From assembly GCF_017355835.1 (NCBI RefSeq), contig NZ_JAFEWF010000008.1, forward strand, positions 310,001 through 374,000: 64,000 nucleotides of DNA, written 5' to 3'. This document shows, in pieces, positions 59,902 to 64,000 of this stretch. Within the stretch, counting starts at the first letter, position 1. Every line of letters begins with the position of its first letter. Source of the DNA: Desertivirga brevis (lineage in GTDB: Bacteria; Bacteroidota; Bacteroidia; Sphingobacteriales; Sphingobacteriaceae). The translations under genes and the position numbers were made by a program. Below the pieces are notes generated by a model that saw nothing but the letters and a program-made list of their open reading frames with translations, was not told where the DNA came from and did not search any database.

Positions 59902-60648
59902 ATGAATGAAAAACTATCACACCTTATATGGGTAGTAATTTTGGGAAGCTTGTTTTCCTGCAGCACTTATAAAAAAGTACCTTATTTTCAGGACTTAAAC
60001 ACAGAGGAAAAAAAATTATCGGGGGCTCAATATGTCGAGGCCATAATAAGTAAAAATGATATTCTAGAAATTAAAGTAATAGCCGCCAATCAGGAAGCTT
60101 TGAATACCCATTCATTGTCACCTGAGAAAGGTGCTGAAACCCGTTTTATCGTTGACCAGTCTGGTCAGATAAAAGTACCGCTCATCGGACAGGTTAAAGT
60201 AGAGGGTCTTACTACTGCTGAAACTGAGACCATTTTAGAGAAGAATTTTTCCAAAGTCGTTAAAGATCCACTTGTTAATGTTCGCCTTGCAGATTTTAAA
60301 ATATCTGTACTAGGAGACGTTGAGAAGCCAGGAGTTTATCCTATTCCTTCAGAGCGAGTTACTATCCTGGAAGCGCTTGGGTTAGCGGGCGATTTAAGGC
60401 TTACTGCAGAAAGAGATAATGTGCTACTAATTCGCGAGAAGAACGGTGAAAAGCAATTCAGTAAAATTGATCTTACATCTAAAAGAATTTTTAATTCTCC
60501 CGACTTCTATCTTCAAAAAAACGACGTGATTTATGTAAAACCCAGTAAAGCTGCTTATGCTGGTTATGAAAAAGCACCAAGGGTAGCTTCTCTTGCATTG
60601 TCAGCTGCGGCGGTACTTGTAAGCTTTGGTATTTTACTAACGAGATAA
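59902..60648 (+). CDS. Wza-like polysaccharide export lipoprotein
   Basis: A 248-residue outer-membrane polysaccharide export protein. A lipoprotein signal ends at Cys20 (GSLFSCS), followed by KVPYFQDLN. The Poly_export domain (SKNDILEIKVIAANQEALN, IVDQSGQIKVPLIGQVKVEGLTTAETETILEKNF) and one SLBB domain (KISVLGDVEKPGVYPIPSERVTILEALGLAGDL) are visible. A C-terminal hydrophobic helix (VASLALSAAAVLVSFGIL) is unusual but common in Bacteroidota versions. It forms the outer-membrane pore for capsule or EPS. Start of a capsule locus. Confidence 0.93.
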   Translation: MNEKLSHLIWVVILGSLFSCSTYKKVPYFQDLNTEEKKLSGAQYVEAIISKNDILEIKVIAANQEALNTHSLSPEKGAETRFIVDQSGQIKVPLIGQVKVEGLTTAETETILEKNFSKVVKDPLVNVRLADFKISVLGDVEKPGVYPIPSERVTILEALGLAGDLRLTAERDNVLLIREKNGEKQFSKIDLTSKRIFNSPDFYLQKNDVIYVKPSKAAYAGYEKAPRVASLALSAAAVLVSFGILLTR

Positions 60649-60712
60649 AGTAGAAACGCTGTTTCTTCAGATTAGTATTCCTGTACTTATCCACTTTTAA
60701 AATCTTACCCCT

Positions 60713-63070
60713 ATGAAAAATCAATCAACGATTTCCTCAGAACTTCCCTTTGAGTATAAGAGATCTACGCTCTCTTTTAAAGAAAGTTTTCTAAAGTACG
60801 TGTTTCACTGGCCACTGTTTGTATTAGGCCTTTGTATTACTCTAGGTATTGCCTTTTACTATCTGCGTACAACAAAACCGTTGTATGAAATCAAATCAAC
60901 AATTTTAATCAAAGACGAGAATCAGTCAGCTGATGACAAGTATGTGTTGCAGGAAATTAACGTGTCTCAGGGGGCTAAAGTTGTGGATAATGAAATGGAG
61001 TTCCTGAAGTCTTTAGATATAGTTAGTAAAGTGGTTGACGAATTACAATTGAATGTTTCGTATGAACAAAAGACTTCTATGTCGACAAGGGATCTTTATA
61101 AGTCGTCACCAATCAAATTTGTGATGATTGAGGCAAAGGAAGGATTCCCCGGACAGTCTTTAGACATTCATTGGAATAACAACAAAAGTTTCATAATCAA
61201 GAGGCAGGATGGTAGTGTTAGTGAATTTCCCTTTAATACTGTTTTAAAAAGTTCGTTTGGTAAGTGGAGACTTGAGCGTTCTGAGAATTTTGACTTGTAT
61301 CAGGGTGCAACTATCACGATGTCTATTATGAATTCCAACGCGGCCGCTACCAGGTACCAATCAATGATTAAAACGTCTTTGTTAAATAAATCAACGCCGT
61401 TTGTTAATCTAACGATCAATGAAACTGTGCCTAAGAGAGGTGAGGATATTCTGAATAGCCTTATGAGGAATTATAACGAAGCCTCCATCTCTGATAAGGA
61501 CCGCTTGACGAGGGCAACTTTAAGCTTTATTGATCAACGTTTGGCCTCGCTAAGCAAAGAGCTTAATAATGCACAGAACAAAGTTGTTGGTTTTCGTAGC
61601 AGTCAAGGTCTGACAGATATTACTTCAGAATCACAAGCTTATCTTGCGGGCGTTCAAACAAGTGATGCAAAGCTGAATGAAATTAATATTCAGTTGGATA
61701 TCATTAAGAAGGTTGAAAGTACTATGAATGCTAACCAAAGCATCTCTGATGCTGCTACCGTTGGATTAAGTGATCCTGTTCTCAATAGCCTTATTGGAAA
61801 GTTATCAGAGCTGGAATTAGAAAGAGATAGATTAACCGCATCTACCCCCGAGAACAGCCCGATTTTCGATCCTATAAAAAGCCAGATCGCTACTACCAAA
61901 AAAGCCATAAGCAATAGCATTTCCAATATACGGGAGTCATTGCTCAGTAACCGGAAAAACCTGTTGGCGTATAATTCAAAATTTGAGACATCTATTAAAA
62001 ATATTCCTTCGCAAGAACGAGAATTAGTAGATATGAAGCGCATGCAGAGTATCAAAGAGGATCTATATGTATATCTGCTTAAAAAAAGGGAACAGATCTC
62101 TTTAAGTTATGCCTCAACATTAGTTGATGCGCGGGTTATCAATATGGCAAGGCCTACTGGTCTTAAAAGTCCCGTTCCTTCCCAGGTATATACAATATGC
62201 TTTCTACTCGGATTAGTTATACCAGCAGGTATAATATTCGGACGCAATACCATAAATGATAAGGTAATTAGTAAAGCGGAGATTGAAGAGGAACTTGAAC
62301 TACCTGTGTTAGCGGAAACGGTTTATGAGAAAACAAGCAGACCACTGGTTGTTACTGCTGATGTGAGAACAGCTATCGCTGAGCAGTTTAAATACCTGCG
62401 TAGCAATCTGTATTACCTGCATACCTTGAAGACCGGCAGGGTAACACTCGTTACTTCAAGTGTAGGTAATGAAGGTAAAAGCTTTATAAGTTCGAATATG
62501 GGAGCGTCTTTGGCTTTGGCAGGACGTAAAACTGTAATCCTTGAACTTGATCTGAGAAAACCGAAAGTATTGCAATTATTTGATCTACCAGTTGAGCGAC
62601 CTGGTATCACAGACTGGATCAGCGGTCGCGCTTCACAAGCAGATATTGTTCAAAAGACTTCGTACACACACCTTGATGTAATTGGTTGTGGAACTATGTT
62701 GCCAAACCCTTCAGAATTATTGGAAAGTAATAAGCTTATTCAGTTATTCGAGATCTTACGCAGTAATTACGACGACGTTATTATTGATAGTCCTCCACTA
62801 CATTTAGTTACTGATGCTTTAATTCTTGCACGTTTAAGTGACGTTACGCTTTATGTTATCAGACAAGGAGTGACAAGTAGGGATGAACTAGCATTTATTC
62901 GCGAACTCGTGAGTACGGACAGATTGCCGAACGTGAACATTGTGTTTAATGCGATCCAGCGTGCCAAATACGGGTACGGCTACAATTACGACTCGGATTA
63001 TTACCTTGAAAGCAAGTCGAAGTCTTTTGCATTCAATAAAATAGCGTACAATTTTCTCCAGCGTTTCTAG
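60713..63070 (+). CDS. Wzc-like polysaccharide co-polymerase / BY-kinase
   Basis: A 785-residue inner-membrane protein. An N-terminal Wzz-type domain with a membrane helix (~30-50, WPLFVLGLCITLGIAFYYL) leads to a long coiled-coil periplasmic region (~260-450), a second helix (VYTICFLLGLVIPAGIIFG, ~495-515) and a cytosolic tyrosine-kinase domain. Walker A is SVGNEGKSF (~580), Walker A' ILELDLRKP and Walker B DDVIIDSPP. The C-terminus has a Tyr-rich cluster (YGYGYNYDSDYYLES) for autophosphorylation. It controls chain length and export together with the Wza-like protein 64 bases upstream. Confidence 0.93.
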   Translation: MKNQSTISSELPFEYKRSTLSFKESFLKYVFHWPLFVLGLCITLGIAFYYLRTTKPLYEIKSTILIKDENQSADDKYVLQEINVSQGAKVVDNEMEFLKSLDIVSKVVDELQLNVSYEQKTSMSTRDLYKSSPIKFVMIEAKEGFPGQSLDIHWNNNKSFIIKRQDGSVSEFPFNTVLKSSFGKWRLERSENFDLYQGATITMSIMNSNAAATRYQSMIKTSLLNKSTPFVNLTINETVPKRGEDILNSLMRNYNEASISDKDRLTRATLSFIDQRLASLSKELNNAQNKVVGFRSSQGLTDITSESQAYLAGVQTSDAKLNEINIQLDIIKKVESTMNANQSISDAATVGLSDPVLNSLIGKLSELELERDRLTASTPENSPIFDPIKSQIATTKKAISNSISNIRESLLSNRKNLLAYNSKFETSIKNIPSQERELVDMKRMQSIKEDLYVYLLKKREQISLSYASTLVDARVINMARPTGLKSPVPSQVYTICFLLGLVIPAGIIFGRNTINDKVISKAEIEEELELPVLAETVYEKTSRPLVVTADVRTAIAEQFKYLRSNLYYLHTLKTGRVTLVTSSVGNEGKSFISSNMGASLALAGRKTVILELDLRKPKVLQLFDLPVERPGITDWISGRASQADIVQKTSYTHLDVIGCGTMLPNPSELLESNKLIQLFEILRSNYDDVIIDSPPLHLVTDALILARLSDVTLYVIRQGVTSRDELAFIRELVSTDRLPNVNIVFNAIQRAKYGYGYNYDSDYYLESKSKSFAFNKIAYNFLQRF

Positions 63071-63260
63071 TAGAACGTAAGTCAGGTTTGACAATCTGGA
63101 ATCCTATAGACAGTCCTATTATCGTGACTGAAGGGCATTCTTTGTCCTAAAATTGACCCTCAAGAAATACTTATTCTGCCTTGGGCAGGTAAGAAACAGT
63201 GCAGTTGGGAAGGCTTTATTAACGTATAAAGCGACAAACATCACCTTTTAAGAGAAACAT

Positions 63261-63305
63261 GCTTCGCTGGTCCGAAAAAGTAATATGGGACTGACGTGGC
63301 GAAGC
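63261..63305 (+). promoter_or_regulatory. Structured leader before upxY-like gene
   Basis: GCTTCGC (63261-63267) pairs with GCGAAGC (63299-63305), and inner GTCC pairs with GGAC around a GAAAAAGTAATAT loop, giving a long two-part stem. It ends 27 bases before the antiterminator ATG. UpxY proteins act on the 5' leader of their own capsule operon, so this may be part of their target. The rest of 63071-63331 has no gene. Confidence 0.45.
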
Positions 63306-63331
63306 CCTGAGATTTTCTTAACAATTGATAT

Positions 63332-63871
63332 ATGAAAACAAACTGGTACGCTGTTTATACAAAGCCAAGATTCGAGAAAAAAGTAGCTGATGGTCTTTCT
63401 GCTATTGGTATCGAAAATTACTGTCCACTTAACAAGGTATTAAAGCAATGGAGTGACAGGCGTAAGATTGTGGAAGAACCGCTCTTTACTTCTTATGTCT
63501 TTGTTCGGATGAACCTAAAGCAACATTTTGCTGTAAGGCAGGTAACAGGTCTAATCAATTTTGTTTACTGGCTTGGTAAGCCAGCTGTAATACACGATAG
63601 TGAAATAATTACAATACAAGATTTCTTAAAAGAAGCAACAAATGTGCATTTAGAAAAAACTTCAATTAAAACTAATGATGTAGTTCGTATCACTGCCGGA
63701 TCATTTGTGAATATGGAAGGTCATATAGTCAATGTCAACAAAAGAACGGTGAAAGTAGAGCTTCCTTCCATTGGTTGTGCACTTGTAGCTGAGGTCAGTA
63801 GGGAATATGTAGAAGTGCTTGGTAATATGTACGCCCAACCGGGTAGTAACGCAGTATTTCAGTCTTGCTAG
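63332..63871 (+). CDS. UpxY/RfaH-type transcription antiterminator (NusG-like)
   Basis: A 179-residue NusG-family protein of the UpxY type. An N-terminal NGN domain (MKTNWYAVYTKPRFEKKVADGL, YCPLNKVLKQWSDRRKIVEEPLFTSYVFVRMN) is followed by a KOW-containing C-terminal part (NDVVRITAGSFVNMEGHIVNV). UpxY proteins in Bacteroides let RNA polymerase read through their own capsule operon. Its placement between Wzc and a flippase-like gene fits that role. Cytosolic, binding RNA polymerase. Confidence 0.93.
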   Translation: MKTNWYAVYTKPRFEKKVADGLSAIGIENYCPLNKVLKQWSDRRKIVEEPLFTSYVFVRMNLKQHFAVRQVTGLINFVYWLGKPAVIHDSEIITIQDFLKEATNVHLEKTSIKTNDVVRITAGSFVNMEGHIVNVNKRTVKVELPSIGCALVAEVSREYVEVLGNMYAQPGSNAVFQSC

Positions 63872-63892
63872 GTACTAAACAAATAAAGGTTA

Positions 63893-64000
63893 ATGAGAGC
63901 TGTTATAAATAGCATAATTACTAATCCTGGGTACTCAAAAGTTTTCGCATGGGGACGGCTAATAACAATTGCTGGCTCCGCTCAAATACTTATCCAGGCG
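63893..64000 (+). CDS. Polysaccharide flippase-like protein, N-terminus only (3' partial)
   Basis: The ATG at 63893 has an AAAGG ribosome-binding site 4-8 bases before it. The visible 36 residues, which include SKVFAWGRLITIAGSAQILIQA, resemble the start of Wzx/O-antigen flippases that move lipid-linked oligosaccharide across the inner membrane, with the beginning of the first transmembrane helix. The window ends here, so the assignment rests on this fragment and on the capsule-locus context. Confidence 0.6.
   Translation, partial: MRAVINSIITNPGYSKVFAWGRLITIAGSAQILIQA

Overview
The window looks like chromosomal DNA of a Bacteroidota bacterium, most likely family Sphingobacteriaceae (Pedobacter-like). 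The main evidence is the type IX secretion system (T9SS) and gliding families (CHU_C-type C-termini, PorP/SprF), a TonB-dependent receptor with a CarboxypepD_reg domain, an S46 peptidase, a UpxY antiterminator, TAnnTTTG-type -7 promoter elements and weak Shine-Dalgarno sites. These genus and family assignments are inferences from protein families; no rRNA gene is present to confirm them. Most genes are housekeeping or surface functions. I see no insertion sequence, prophage, CRISPR array, tRNA or rRNA.

Layout. 1-1390: end of a CHU_C surface protein plus a PorP/SprF gene. 1813-4799: a tight cluster of cupin, RtcB RNA ligase, 3-methyladenine DNA glycosylase and a PNPOx-fold protein. 4867-8547: small lipoprotein, membrane and stress-type proteins and an alpha/beta hydrolase. 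8733-8815: a candidate short RNA. 9016-14225: rpe, a TonB-dependent receptor, and the serine pathway pair serC-serA. 14316-17642: SPL-type radical SAM protein, an acetyltransferase, a small protein and arginine decarboxylase. 17927-25707 (minus strand): a metalloprotease/propeller/barrel fusion, PBP1A, omega-amidase and methionine-type aminotransferase. 25983-28566: a three-gene ABC importer. 29405-34366: a PorV-like barrel, an HhH-plus-barrel protein and ComEC, all overlapping, which is the best candidate here for an under-described system (outer-membrane DNA uptake coupled to ComEC). 36083-36440: RNase P RNA. 36575-39337: S46 peptidase and free-Met-R-sulfoxide reductase. 39449-45921: a second CHU_C/PKD giant protein and PorP pair, paralogous to the one at the window start. 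46231-52636: a GH43-like protein, a PhyH dioxygenase, LigD and SelO. 54309-55364: divergent yceI and an HxlR regulator with twin palindromic operators. 55531-59586: a giant PA14/T9SS cargo protein. 59902-64000: the start of a capsule/exopolysaccharide locus (Wza-like, Wzc-like, UpxY, flippase).

How genes work together. The two CHU_C/PorP pairs, the PorV-like barrel and the PA14 cargo with a C-terminal sorting domain point to an active T9SS and surface adhesion or motility. The aminotransferase and omega-amidase form a recognisable transamination/keto-amide clearing pair. serC and serA make serine from 3-phosphoglycerate. Four intergenic short-period tandem arrays (11, 11, 16 and 19 bp) are unexplained by any gene.
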